Assembly (NCBI RefSeq): GCF_036237275.1
Contig: NZ_CP108352.1
Span: 5,332,001 to 5,396,000 of the forward strand
Source of the DNA: Streptomyces sp. NBC_01353
GTDB taxonomy: Bacteria; Actinomycetota; Actinomycetes; Streptomycetales; Streptomycetaceae
Length of the DNA stretch: 64,000 bases
Direction of reading: 5' to 3'
The notes beneath the pieces were generated by a model. The model had not been told where the DNA came from, ran no database searches, and worked only from the letters and a program-made list of their open reading frames with translations. Positions 44,408 through 52,688 of the stretch are shown here, piece by piece (within the stretch, counting starts at the first letter, position 1; each line of letters begins with the position of its first letter). Both the position numbers and the translations under genes were made by a program.

Positions 44408-45844
44408 ATGGCAACGGCGCCCAGCGTCTCGTACTCGATGACGGTCAGGCTGGAGGTTCCCGCCAGCGGAACCGCGGTCTCCCAGCTCACCACGGCGGTG
44501 GAGTCCCACGGCGGTTCCGTCACCGGCCTCGACGTGACCGCCTCCGGTCACGAGAAGCTGCGGATCGACGTGACCATCGCGGCCACCTCGACCGCACACG
44601 CCGACGAGATCGTCGAGCAGCTGCGCACCATCGAGGGTGTCGTCCTCGGCAAGGTCTCCGACCGTACGTTCCTGATGCACCTCGGCGGCAAGATCGAGAT
44701 GGCGTCCAAGCACCCCATCCGCAACCGTGACGACCTCTCCATGATCTACACCCCGGGCGTGGCCCGGGTGTGCATGGCGATCGCCGAGAACCCCGAGGAC
44801 GCCCGCCGCCTCACCATCAAGCGCAACACCGTCGCAGTCGTGACGGACGGTTCCGCCGTCCTCGGCCTCGGCAACATCGGCCCGATGGCCGCGATGCCGG
44901 TCATGGAGGGCAAGGCGGCGCTGTTCAAGCGCTTCGCCGACATCGATGCCTGGCCGCTCTGCCTGGACACCCAGGACACCGACGAGATCGTCGCGATCGT
45001 CAAGGCGATCGCCCCCGGCTTCGCGGGCATCAACCTCGAGGACATCTCCGCCCCCCGCTGCTTCGAGATCGAGGCCCGCCTGCGCGAGGCCCTCGACATC
45101 CCCGTCTTCCACGACGACCAGCACGGCACCGCCATCGTCGTCCTCGCCGCCCTCACCAACGCACTGCGCGTGGTGGGCAAGGGAATCGGCGACGTACGGG
45201 TCGTCATGTCCGGCGCGGGCGCGGCCGGTACGGCCATCCTCAAGCTGCTCATCGCGGCGGGCGTCAAGCACGCCGTCGTCGCCGACATCCACGGTGTCGT
45301 GCACGCCGGCCGCGAGGACCTCGTCGAGGCCGAGAAGGACTCGCCGCTGCGCTGGATCGCCGACAACACCAACCCCGAGGGCGTCACCGGCACCCTCAAG
45401 CAGGCCGTCGCCGGCGCGGACGTCTTCATCGGCGTCTCGGCCCCGAACCTGCTCGGCGCGGACGACGTCGCCGCGATGGCGGACGGCGCGATCGTGTTCG
45501 CGCTCGCGAACCCGGACCCCGAGGTCGACCCGGCGATCGCCCGCCAGACCGCGGCCGTTGTGGCCACCGGCCGCTCGGACTTCCCGAACCAGATCAACAA
45601 CGTGCTGGTCTTCCCGGGTGTCTTCCGCGGTCTGCTGGACGCTCAGTCCCGCACGGTCAACACGGAGATGATGCTGGCGGCCGCCTCGGCCCTCGCCGAC
45701 GTCGTCACCGAGGACGAGCTGAACCCGAACTACATCATCCCGTCGGTCTTCAACGACAAGGTCGCCGGCGCCGTCGCGGGCGCCGTCCGCACCGCCGCGA
45801 AGGCGGCGGGCGCGGGTGCCGACAACGGGACGAACGGGCTCTGA
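44408..45844 (+). CDS. NAD(P)-dependent malic enzyme with N-terminal ACT-like domain
   Basis: A 478-residue enzyme that converts malate to pyruvate and CO2 while reducing NAD or NADP. An N-terminal ACT-like regulatory domain (residues ~8-80) precedes the malic core: YTPGVARVCMAIAENP, NTVAVVTDGSAVLGLGNIGP, the catalytic Lys region KAALFKRFADIDAWPLCLD, the metal-site EDISAPRCFEIE, PVFHDDQHGTAIV, and the nucleotide fold GAGAAGTAILKLLIAAG. ATG 44408 has AGAGGA upstream. A GC-rich leader hairpin (GCCGCC with GGCGGC, 44344-44371) lies between the attenuator and the start. A terminator follows the gene. Confidence 0.93.
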   Translation: MATAPSVSYSMTVRLEVPASGTAVSQLTTAVESHGGSVTGLDVTASGHEKLRIDVTIAATSTAHADEIVEQLRTIEGVVLGKVSDRTFLMHLGGKIEMASKHPIRNRDDLSMIYTPGVARVCMAIAENPEDARRLTIKRNTVAVVTDGSAVLGLGNIGPMAAMPVMEGKAALFKRFADIDAWPLCLDTQDTDEIVAIVKAIAPGFAGINLEDISAPRCFEIEARLREALDIPVFHDDQHGTAIVVLAALTNALRVVGKGIGDVRVVMSGAGAAGTAILKLLIAAGVKHAVVADIHGVVHAGREDLVEAEKDSPLRWIADNTNPEGVTGTLKQAVAGADVFIGVSAPNLLGADDVAAMADGAIVFALANPDPEVDPAIARQTAAVVATGRSDFPNQINNVLVFPGVFRGLLDAQSRTVNTEMMLAAASALADVVTEDELNPNYIIPSVFNDKVAGAVAGAVRTAAKAAGAGADNGTNGL

Positions 45845-45865
45845 GAGAGTTCGTCCATGACGTAC

Positions 45866-45905
45866 GGCGGGCCGGAACGGGGCTGTGAAAGGCCCCGGGC
45901 CCGCC
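45866..45905 (+). terminator. Terminator after malic enzyme
   Basis: Stem GGCGGGCC (45866-45873) with GGCCCGCC (45898-45905), extended inside by GGGGC with GCCCC. No T-run. Confidence 0.75.
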
Positions 45906-46223
45906 GTCGGAACGGCGCGTCGCCGGGCGCCGCGCCGTAGATCCGCCGTAGGGTGGCGCTTCGGCTCCAAAGAGTTTCGGCGGAGTCGACGGAACGTCAC
46001 CACGCCAGAGCCCGTGGCGCTTTTCGTGTGACCCCAGAGGGTGCCGGATTGGCGTTCCCGCCGCTGGTGGGGGCAGGATGCCTATTCGGGCGCGAGGGTC
46101 TGTCACCAGACCCGGGTCCGGGGACTGTCCGAGGGCCCTGGCAGCATCGGCTTCGCTGTGCCCATACATGCGGCTCCGCCGCGTGGCACGCCTCACAGGC
46201 AAGAAGAACACGGGAGTAACAAC
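45906..46223 (+). other. Upstream region of hupA
   Basis: 318 bases without a supported gene. TTGGCG (46049-46054) and CAGGAT (46074-46079), 19 bases apart, are a possible promoter. TAGGGT at 45949 is another -10-like hexamer without a -35. A small CGCCA/TGGCG hairpin followed by CTTTTCG occurs near 46002-46025. A short frame that enters hupA in phase has no ribosome site and is not called. Confidence 0.4.
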
Positions 46224-46505
46224 ATGAACCGCAGTGAGCTGGTGGCCGCCCTGGCCGACCGCGCCGAGGTGACCCGCAAGGACGCCGACGCCGTGCTGGC
46301 CGCTCTCGCCGAGACCGTCGGCGAGATCGTCGCCAAGGGCGACGAGAAGGTCACCATCCCCGGCTTCCTGACCTTCGAGCGCACCCACCGTGCCGCTCGC
46401 ACCGCTCGTAACCCGCAGACCGGCGACCCGATCAACATCCCGGCCGGCTACAGCGTGAAGGTCTCCGCGGGCTCCAAGCTCAAGGAAGCCGCCAAGGGCA
46501 AGTAA
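46224..46505 (+). CDS. hupA: Nucleoid protein HU (short form)
   Basis: A 93-residue histone-like HU protein that binds and bends DNA without sequence specificity as a dimer. The N-terminal helices MNRSELVAALADRAEVTRKDADAVLAALAETVGEIVAKGDEKVTIPGF are typical. The DNA-binding arm reads RTHRAARTARNPQTGDPINIPAGYSVKVSAGSKLKEA. It lacks the long Lys/Ala C-terminal tail of the second Streptomyces HU (HupS), so it is the HupA form. ATG 46224 follows GGGAGT. A very strong terminator follows. Confidence 0.95.
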   Translation: MNRSELVAALADRAEVTRKDADAVLAALAETVGEIVAKGDEKVTIPGFLTFERTHRAARTARNPQTGDPINIPAGYSVKVSAGSKLKEAAKGK

Positions 46506-46546
46506 GCCTGTAGGCACACCGCCGAAGGCGCCCACATGGGCCTCCA

Positions 46547-46599
46547 GGCGAACGAAAGGGCGGCCACCCTGTCAGGGGGTGGCCGCCCTTTCGTTCGCC
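46547..46599. terminator. Strong bidirectional terminator after hupA
   Basis: A perfect 23-bp inverted repeat: 46547-46569 pairs with 46577-46599 around a 7-base loop. The right arm contains CCCTTTCGTTCG, and the mirror T-rich run serves the minus strand. Confidence 0.9.
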
Positions 46600-46607
46600 C
46601 GCCAAGA

Positions 46608-46651
46608 GGGCCCCTCGGGCCTCAGGCGGGTGCCTGAGGCCCGAGGGGCCC
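46608..46651. terminator. Second perfect hairpin, at the murA end
   Basis: A perfect 20-bp inverted repeat: 46608-46627 pairs with 46632-46651 across a GGGT loop. It lies 50 bases past the murA stop on the minus strand. A partial copy of the right arm (GCGCCTGAGGC) follows at 46659-46668. Confidence 0.85.
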
Positions 46652-46700
46652 GGGCGGGCGCCTGAGGCTGTCGTGCCCCGGGCGGTCGCCTTGTGGCGCC

Positions 46701-48041
46701 TTATACGAGCGCGCTGCCCGGGAGCTCGACCTTCGCGCCCAGCTCCACGAGCTTGTCCATGAAGTTCTCGTAGCCGCGGTTGATCAGGTCGATGCCGTGG
46801 ACGCGGGACGTGCCCTGCGCCGCCAGCGCCGCGATCAGGTACGAGAAGCCGCCCCGGAGGTCCGGGATGACCAGGTCGGCGCCCTGGAGCTTCGTGGGGC
46901 CGGACACGACCGCCGAGTGGAGGAAGTTCCGCTGACCGAAGCGGCAGTCCGAACCGCCCAGGCACTCGCCGTACAGCTGGATGTGGGCACCCATCTGGTT
47001 CAGCGCGGAGGTGAAACCGAGCCGCGACTCGTACACCGTCTCGTGGACGATGGAGAGGCCCGCCGCCTGCGTCAGGGCCACCACCAGCGGCTGCTGCCAG
47101 TCGGTCTGGAAACCGGGGTGCACGTCCGTCTCCAGGGCGATCGCGTTGAGCGAGCCGCCCGGGTGCCAGAAGCGGATGCCCTCGTCGTCGATCTCGAAGG
47201 CGCCACCCACCTTCCGGTAGGTGTTGAGGAACGTCATCATCGAGCGCTGCTGCGCGCCGCGGACGTAGATGTTGCCCTCGGTCGCCAGCGCCGCCGACGC
47301 CCACGAAGCCGCCTCCAGGCGGTCCGGGAGCGCGCGGTGCGTGTAACCGTCGAGCTTGTCGACACCGGTGATGCGGATGGTGCGGTCGGTGTCCATGGAG
47401 ATGATCGCGCCCATTTTCTGCAGGACGCAGATCAGGTCCTCGATCTCCGGCTCCACGGCGGCGTTGGAGAGCTCGGTGACGCCCTCCGCCAGCACGGCCG
47501 TGAGCAGCACCTGCTCGGTCGACCCGACCGAGGGGTACGGCAGCCGGATCTTGGTGCCGCGCAGTCGCTGCGGGGCCTCCAGGTACTGGCCGTCCGCCCG
47601 CTTCTCGATCGTCGCGCCGAACTGACGCAGCACGTCGAAGTGGAAGTCGATCGGCCGGCCACCGATGTCGCAGCCGCCCAGACCCGGGATGAAGGCGTGA
47701 CCGAGGCGGTGCAGCAGCGGCCCGCAGAAGAGGATCGGAATGCGCGACGAACCGGCGTGGGCATCGATGTCGGCCACGTTGGCGGATTCGACGTGCGTCG
47801 GGTCGAGAACCAGCTCGCCCGGCTCCTCACCGGGGCGGACCGTCACTCCGTGCAGCTGCAGCAGCCCGCGGACCACACGGACGTCACGGATGTCGGGCAC
47901 GTTGCGCAGTCGGCTCGGCCCGCTGCCGAGGAGAGCGGCGACCATCGCCTTGGGCACGAGGTTCTTCGCGCCGCGGACACGGATCTCGCCCTCCAGCGGG
48001 GTTCCGCCGTGGACAAGCAGTACATCGTCTGTGCCGGTCAT
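46701..48041 (-). CDS. murA: UDP-N-acetylglucosamine 1-carboxyvinyltransferase MurA
   Basis: A 446-residue enzyme for the first committed step of peptidoglycan synthesis, adding enolpyruvate from phosphoenolpyruvate to UDP-GlcNAc. It shows the paired EPSP-synthase-like folds: LVHGGTPLEGEIRVRGAKNLVPKAMVAALL, SSRIPILFCGPLL, and the loop PGLGGCDIGGRPIDFH. That loop keeps the Cys targeted by fosfomycin, unlike mycobacterial MurA, which carries Asp. The ATG at 48041 (MTGTDDVLLVHGG) is preferred to an upstream in-frame ATG at 48152. It is divergent from the YqgE gene. Confidence 0.96.
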   Translation of the reverse strand: MTGTDDVLLVHGGTPLEGEIRVRGAKNLVPKAMVAALLGSGPSRLRNVPDIRDVRVVRGLLQLHGVTVRPGEEPGELVLDPTHVESANVADIDAHAGSSRIPILFCGPLLHRLGHAFIPGLGGCDIGGRPIDFHFDVLRQFGATIEKRADGQYLEAPQRLRGTKIRLPYPSVGSTEQVLLTAVLAEGVTELSNAAVEPEIEDLICVLQKMGAIISMDTDRTIRITGVDKLDGYTHRALPDRLEAASWASAALATEGNIYVRGAQQRSMMTFLNTYRKVGGAFEIDDEGIRFWHPGGSLNAIALETDVHPGFQTDWQQPLVVALTQAAGLSIVHETVYESRLGFTSALNQMGAHIQLYGECLGGSDCRFGQRNFLHSAVVSGPTKLQGADLVIPDLRGGFSYLIAALAAQGTSRVHGIDLINRGYENFMDKLVELGAKVELPGSALV

Positions 48042-48307
48042 GAATCTCGCGTTCCGGTGGGGGTCGGGCAGGGGGCCAGGGAAAAGGGTAAGGGGCGGGG
48101 GCACCCCCCTAGGAAGCCTTGGGGGGCCTGTCAGATGTAATGAATTCGGCACAACACTCTCTGTTCACCCAATCTTGCGGAGCGTCACGGTCCGTTTGTG
48201 TCCGGAGAGTGCCGCGCGGATCCGCCCTGAACTGCGTATGCGTCCCGCGTGTGTCCACTCCACCGGACGACCTTCCTAATCGCCGAAGATGCGGGATCAT
48301 GTGTCGC

Positions 48308-48868
48308 ATGACCGAGGTGTCCTCGCTCACAGGACGGCTGCTCGTCGCCACCCCCGCCCTGGCCGACCCCAATTTCGACCGCGCGGTGGTACTGCTCCTC
48401 GACCACGACGACGAGGGCTCGCTCGGCGTGGTTCTCAACCGGCCGACGCCCGTGACGGTCGGCGACATCCTCGCGCCCTGGGCCGACCTCGCCGGCGAGC
48501 CGGGCGTGGTCTTCCAGGGCGGCCCGGTCTCCCTGGACGCGGCGCTCGGCGTCGCGGTGATTCCAGGCGACGAGGGCCCGCTGGGCTGGCGCCGGGTGTT
48601 CGGAGCGATCGGCCTGGTCGACCTCGAGACCCCGCCGGAACTCCTCGGCCCGGCGCTGGGCTCCCTCCGGATCTTCGCCGGCTACGCGGGCTGGGGCCCG
48701 GGCCAACTGGAGTCGGAGCTCGGCGAGGGCGCGTGGTACGTGGTCGAATCCGAACCGGGCGACGTGTCCTCCCCCCGCCCGGAAACCCTGTGGCGAGAGG
48801 TCCTGCGCCGCCAGCGGAGCGACCTCGCGATGGTGGCGACGTACCCGGACGATCCCACGCTCAACTGA
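48308..48868 (+). CDS. YqgE/AlgH family protein
   Basis: A 186-residue cytoplasmic protein of the YqgE/AlgH (DUF179) family, whose molecular role is unclear. It shows SSLTGRLLVATPALADPNFDRAVVLLLDHD, the LGVVLNRPTP segment, VFQGGPVSLDAAL and IFAGYAGWGPGQLESELGEGAWYVV. The start at 48308 (MTEVSS) gives the usual family N-terminus; an ATG at 48299 would add three residues. No Shine-Dalgarno is seen. It is divergent from murA, and the DUF3039 gene follows 29 bases later. Confidence 0.92.
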   Translation: MTEVSSLTGRLLVATPALADPNFDRAVVLLLDHDDEGSLGVVLNRPTPVTVGDILAPWADLAGEPGVVFQGGPVSLDAALGVAVIPGDEGPLGWRRVFGAIGLVDLETPPELLGPALGSLRIFAGYAGWGPGQLESELGEGAWYVVESEPGDVSSPRPETLWREVLRRQRSDLAMVATYPDDPTLN

Positions 48869-48897
48869 ACCCGGGCTTTTCAGTACCCTTGGGTCCC

Positions 48898-49191
48898 ATG
48901 AGCACTCTCGAGCCCGAGCGCGGGGCAGGTACGGGAACCCTCGTGGAGCCGACGCCGCAGGTGTCCCACGGTGACGGCGACCACGAGCGCTACGCCCACT
49001 ACGTCCAGAAGGACAAGATCATGGCGAGTGCCCTCGACGGCACTCCCGTGGTGGCACTGTGCGGCAAGGTCTGGGTACCGGGGCGCGATCCCAAGAAGTA
49101 CCCCGTCTGTCCGATGTGCAAGGAGATCTACGAGTCCATGGGTCCCGGTGGGGACAAGGGCAAGGACGGCAAGGGCGGCGACAAGAAGTAG
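48898..49191 (+). CDS. DUF3039 zinc-site protein
   Basis: A 97-residue actinobacterial protein of unknown function. The core HYVQKDKIMASALDGTPVVALCGKVWVPGRDPKKYPVCPMCKEIYES contains one Cys plus a CPMC pair and a His, a likely zinc site. The C-terminus is a Lys/Gly tail (GGDKGKDGKGGDKK). ATG 48898 has no Shine-Dalgarno, and TACCCT lies eight bases before it, suggesting leaderless translation. It follows yqgE closely and is followed by a strong terminator. Confidence 0.85.
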   Translation: MSTLEPERGAGTGTLVEPTPQVSHGDGDHERYAHYVQKDKIMASALDGTPVVALCGKVWVPGRDPKKYPVCPMCKEIYESMGPGGDKGKDGKGGDKK

Positions 49192-49210
49192 CCCGCTCTC
49201 TCGCCGCGGG

Positions 49211-49256
49211 GACGGCCCCCGGTGTGCGTACTTCGGTACGCACACCGGGGGCCGTC
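49211..49256 (+). terminator. UUCG-loop terminator
   Basis: Perfect 21-bp inverted repeat, 49211-49231 with 49236-49256, closed by a TTCG tetraloop. It separates the DUF3039 gene from the sugar-import operon. Confidence 0.9.
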
Positions 49257-49289
49257 TCGCGTTGCAGAGGGTGCTTCCGCCGGTCACAG

Positions 49290-49333
49290 AGTGGTTGAGA
49301 CCACTTGTCGGGGAGTTGGTCCGGCCCTAACCT
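49290..49333 (+). promoter_or_regulatory. DasR-type operator and promoter of the sugar importer
   Basis: AGTGGTTGAGACCACT at 49290-49305 is a 16-base palindrome with 6-bp arms matching the dre site of the GlcNAc-6-P-sensing repressor DasR (outer bases of the A(C/G)TGGTCTAGACCA(G/C)T form). It abuts TTGTCG (49305-49310), 17 bases, TAACCT (49328-49333), a good promoter. A further inverted repeat CGTTGC-N7-GCAACG is at 49361-49379, before the ribosome site. Confidence 0.7.
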
Positions 49334-49400
49334 CTCGCGTGTTGTGCAGCACGAAACGCCCGTTGCGTATGCTGCAACGCCGATTGGTGGGAGCCCCCGT

Positions 49401-50708
49401 ATGAAGCTTTCTGCCCGTATCGCCGCCCCGGTCACCGCACTTGTGCTCGCCGGCCTCACCGCCACCGCCTGTGCCCCGCAGACCTCCGACGGCAAGGCCG
49501 CGACGGACGAGAAGAGCGGCACCCTGCGCGTCTGGCTCTTCCAGGAGGTCAGCAACGCGCCCAAGAAGCAGGTCGTCGACGCGGCCGTCGCCGCCTTCGA
49601 GCAGCAGCACAAGGGGGCGAAGGTCGAGGTCGAGTACATCCCCGTCGACACCCGTGCCCAGCGCATCAAGGCCGCCTTCAACGACCCCAAGTCCGCGCCC
49701 GACCTCATCGAGTACGGCAACACCGACACCGCCGGCTACGTGAAGGACGGCGGACTCGCCGACATCAGCGCCGAGTTCGGCGCCTGGGCGGACGCCAAGG
49801 ACACCGACCCCACCGCCAAGGCCTCCGTCACCGTGGACGGCAAGATCTACGGCGCCCCGCTCTTCGTCGGCGTACGCGCGCTCTACTACCGCACCGACGT
49901 CTTCAAGGACCTCGGCCTCTCCGCGCCCAAGACGCAGGACGAGCTCGTCTCCACCGCCAAGAAGATCCACAAGGCCAAGCCGGACCTCTACGGCATCGCC
50001 GTCGGAGGCGCCTACACCTACGGCGCGATGCCGTTCATCTGGGCCAACGGCGGCGAACTCGCCACGGAGGAAGGCGGGTCGCACAAGGCCGCCGTCAACA
50101 GCGGGGCCGCGCGCAAGGGCATCGCCTCCTACACCTCCCTCTTCGGCGACGACAACTGCCCCGCCGCCAAGTGCGCGCAGATGGGCGGCAACGCGACCGT
50201 CACCGCCTTCGCCTCCGGCAAGGCCGCCATGGCCATCGGCGGCGACTTCAGCCACGCGGCCGTCGAGGCGGGCTCGGTGAAGGGCAAGTACGCCGTCGTA
50301 CCGCTCCCGGGCGTCACCGCCGGCTCGATCGCGCCCGCCTTCGCCGGCGGCAACAACATCGGCGTGATGAAGAGCAGTTCGCACCGCACCCTCGCCGTCG
50401 ACCTGATGAAGTCCCTGGCCGGGAAGGAGACGCAGGGCAAGCTCTTCGACGCGATGGGCTTCCTGCCGACCTACACCGACGTACGGGCCGAGGCGGCGCG
50501 GAAGGAGCCCTTCGTGAAGCCCTTCATCGACTCCCTCGGCGCCGGCGCCAAGTTCGTGCCCGCGTCCCCGGGCTGGGGCAAGATCGACTCCTCGCTGGTG
50601 CTGCCGACGATGTTCCAGGAGGTCGTCAGCGGCCGTAAGGACGTGAACGCCGCCTCGGACGATGCCGCCGAGAAGATGGACGAGGCCTTCGCGTCCGCGG
50701 GCCGATGA
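49401..50708 (+). CDS. Sugar ABC importer substrate-binding lipoprotein
   Basis: A 435-residue extracellular solute-binding protein. The signal peptide MKLSARIAAPVTALVLAGLTATAC ends in a lipobox with Cys at residue 24. Visible folds include LRVWLFQEVSNAPKKQVVDAAVAAFEQQH, APDLIEYGNTDTAGYV and AMAIGGDFSHAAV. With the downstream GH20 hexosaminidase and the DasR-type operator, the ligand is probably a GlcNAc-containing sugar such as chitobiose. Sequence alone cannot prove it. ATG 49401 follows GGGAG. The next gene overlaps by four bases. Confidence 0.9.
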   Translation: MKLSARIAAPVTALVLAGLTATACAPQTSDGKAATDEKSGTLRVWLFQEVSNAPKKQVVDAAVAAFEQQHKGAKVEVEYIPVDTRAQRIKAAFNDPKSAPDLIEYGNTDTAGYVKDGGLADISAEFGAWADAKDTDPTAKASVTVDGKIYGAPLFVGVRALYYRTDVFKDLGLSAPKTQDELVSTAKKIHKAKPDLYGIAVGGAYTYGAMPFIWANGGELATEEGGSHKAAVNSGAARKGIASYTSLFGDDNCPAAKCAQMGGNATVTAFASGKAAMAIGGDFSHAAVEAGSVKGKYAVVPLPGVTAGSIAPAFAGGNNIGVMKSSSHRTLAVDLMKSLAGKETQGKLFDAMGFLPTYTDVRAEAARKEPFVKPFIDSLGAGAKFVPASPGWGKIDSSLVLPTMFQEVVSGRKDVNAASDDAAEKMDEAFASAGR

Positions 50709-51748
50709 CGATGACGGCCCGTACGAATTCCAGCGGTACGAAGACGGACGGTACGGCCGGTACGAAGACGGACGGCACGCACACCGTCGCGGGCGCCCCC
50801 GCCGCCGGGGGCCGCGTGCCCGGTCCCCGGAAGGCCCCCGGTGGCCCGGCGGCCCGGCCCCGTAAGGGGCCCGGCCGCTCCGGGTGGACGCCCTGGCTCT
50901 ACCTCCTGCCCGCGCTCGTCGTCCTCGGCGGGCTCCTGCTCTACCCCATCTACCAGCTCGGGCTCATCTCCTTCCTGGAGTACACCCAGGCCCAGGTCAG
51001 CGGCGGCGAGCCGACCTCCTTCCGGGGCTTCGGCAACTACACCGCGCTCTTCTCCGACCCGCAGTTCTGGCAGGTTCTCCTCGCCACGGTCCTGTTCGCC
51101 GCCGCCTGCGTCGTCACCACCCTCGCGGTGGGCTGCGCGCTCGCGGTCCTGCTGACTCGCATACGGGCCCTGCCGCGCCTCGCGCTCATGCTCGCCGCGC
51201 TCGGCGCCTGGGCCACCCCCGCCGTCACCGGTTCCACCGTCTGGGTCTTCCTCTTCGACCCCGACTTCGGTCCGGTGAACCGGCTGCTGGGCCTCGGTGA
51301 CTACTCGTGGACGTACGGCCGCCTCAGCGCCTTCGCGCTCGTCCTCTTCGAGGTCGTCTGGTGCTCGTTCCCGTTCGTGATGGTGACGGTGTACGCGGGC
51401 ATCAAGGCCATCCCGTCGGAGGTCCTGGAGGCCGCGTCCCTCGACGGCGCCTCGCAGTGGCGGATCTGGCGCTCGGTCACGGCGCCGATGCTGCGGCCCA
51501 TCCTGGTCGTCGTCACGATCCAGTCGATCATCTGGGACTTCAAGGTCTTCACCCAGATCTATGTGATGACGAACGGCGGCGGCATCGCCGGCCAGAACCT
51601 CGTCCTCAACGTGTACGCCTACCAGAAGGCGTTCGCCTCGTCCGAGTACAGCCTGGGCTCGGCGATCGGTGTCGTCATGCTGCTGATCCTGCTGGCGGTC
51701 ACGCTGGTGTACCTCCGTCTGCTGCGCCGCCAGGGAGAAGAACTGTGA
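50705..51748 (+). CDS. Sugar ABC importer permease (MalF/CUT1 type)
   Basis: A 347-residue permease with six hydrophobic segments after a ~55-residue disordered Thr/Gly/Pro tail containing GTKTDGT repeats. Core features are LYLLPALVVLGGLLLYPIYQL, the EAA loop EAASLDGASQWRIWRSVTAPMLRP, and the end LVYLRLLRRQGEEL. The ATG at 50705 overlaps the binding-protein stop (ATGA). It would form the channel with the next permease. Confidence 0.9.
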   Translation: MTMTARTNSSGTKTDGTAGTKTDGTHTVAGAPAAGGRVPGPRKAPGGPAARPRKGPGRSGWTPWLYLLPALVVLGGLLLYPIYQLGLISFLEYTQAQVSGGEPTSFRGFGNYTALFSDPQFWQVLLATVLFAAACVVTTLAVGCALAVLLTRIRALPRLALMLAALGAWATPAVTGSTVWVFLFDPDFGPVNRLLGLGDYSWTYGRLSAFALVLFEVVWCSFPFVMVTVYAGIKAIPSEVLEAASLDGASQWRIWRSVTAPMLRPILVVVTIQSIIWDFKVFTQIYVMTNGGGIAGQNLVLNVYAYQKAFASSEYSLGSAIGVVMLLILLAVTLVYLRLLRRQGEEL

Positions 51749-52584
51749 GCGCGTTCCGCATCCGGCGCCCCGGGCGCCTCGCGGCGGAGGCCGCCGCCCT
51801 GCTCGTCGCGGCCGTCGTCGCCTTCCCGCTGTACTGGATGGTCCTCTCCGCCTTCAAACCGGCCGGCGAGATCCAGTCGACCGACCCGCGGCCGTGGACG
51901 CTGTCCCCGTCCCTCGACTCGTTCCGGCGTGTCTTCGAACAGCAGGAGTTCGGCCGGTACTTCCTCAACTCGCTGATCGTGGCCGGTACGGTCGTCCTCG
52001 CCTCCGCGCTGATCGCGTTCCTCGCGGCGACAGCGGTGACCCGGTTCCGGTTCCGCTTCCGGACGACGCTGCTCATCATGTTCCTGGTCGCCCAGATGGT
52101 GCCGATCGAGGCGCTGACGATCCCGCTCTTCTTCCTGATGCGGGACTTCGGCCAGCTCAACACGCTGGGCTCGCTGATCCTGCCGCACATCGCCTTCTCG
52201 CTCCCGTTCGCGATCTGGATGCTGCGCGGATTCGTGAAGGCGGTCCCGGAGGCGCTGGAGGAACAGGCCCAGATCGACGGCGCGAGCCGTACGCGATTCC
52301 TGTGGCAGATCCTTTTCCCGCTGGTCTTCCCCGGGCTCGTGGCGACCAGCGTCTTCTCGTTCATCTCGACCTGGAACGACTTCCTCTTCGCGAAGTCCTT
52401 CCTCATCAGCGACACCTCGCAGTCGACGCTCCCGATGGCGCTGCTGGTCTTCTTCAAGCCGGACGAGAACGACTGGGGAGGAATCATGGCGGGGTCGACC
52501 GTGATGACGATCCCGGTGCTCGTCTTCTTCGTACTCGTACAGCGCCGCCTGGTCTCGGGACTGGGCGGGGCGGTGAAGGACTGA
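51745..52584 (+). CDS. Sugar ABC importer permease (MalG/CUT1 type)
   Basis: A 279-residue permease with six hydrophobic segments. It has VVAFPLYWMVLSAFKP, LPFAIWMLRGFVKAVP, the EAA-type loop EEQAQIDGASRTRFLWQILFPLVFPG and the terminal QRRLVSGLGGAVKD, all standard for CUT1 MalG. The GTG start at 51745 overlaps the previous stop (GTGA). The operon has no ATPase gene, so a shared MsiK-type ATPase is inferred. Confidence 0.92.
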   Translation: MSAFRIRRPGRLAAEAAALLVAAVVAFPLYWMVLSAFKPAGEIQSTDPRPWTLSPSLDSFRRVFEQQEFGRYFLNSLIVAGTVVLASALIAFLAATAVTRFRFRFRTTLLIMFLVAQMVPIEALTIPLFFLMRDFGQLNTLGSLILPHIAFSLPFAIWMLRGFVKAVPEALEEQAQIDGASRTRFLWQILFPLVFPGLVATSVFSFISTWNDFLFAKSFLISDTSQSTLPMALLVFFKPDENDWGGIMAGSTVMTIPVLVFFVLVQRRLVSGLGGAVKD

Positions 52585-52688
52585 AGGGGGCTGCCCTCGC
52601 GCGCCCGCGTGTGCCCGTGCCCGCCCCCGTGCCCCCGAGGCCGTTGCACGCCTGTGTGCGACGACCTCCGCTTCGAAAGGCCGATGCC

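Noticed and set aside
48163-48169. PhoP box (GTTCACC) in the murA/yqgE spacer
   Set aside because: Only one repeat unit matches. Functional PHO boxes need at least two direct units, and the adjacent sequence does not fit.
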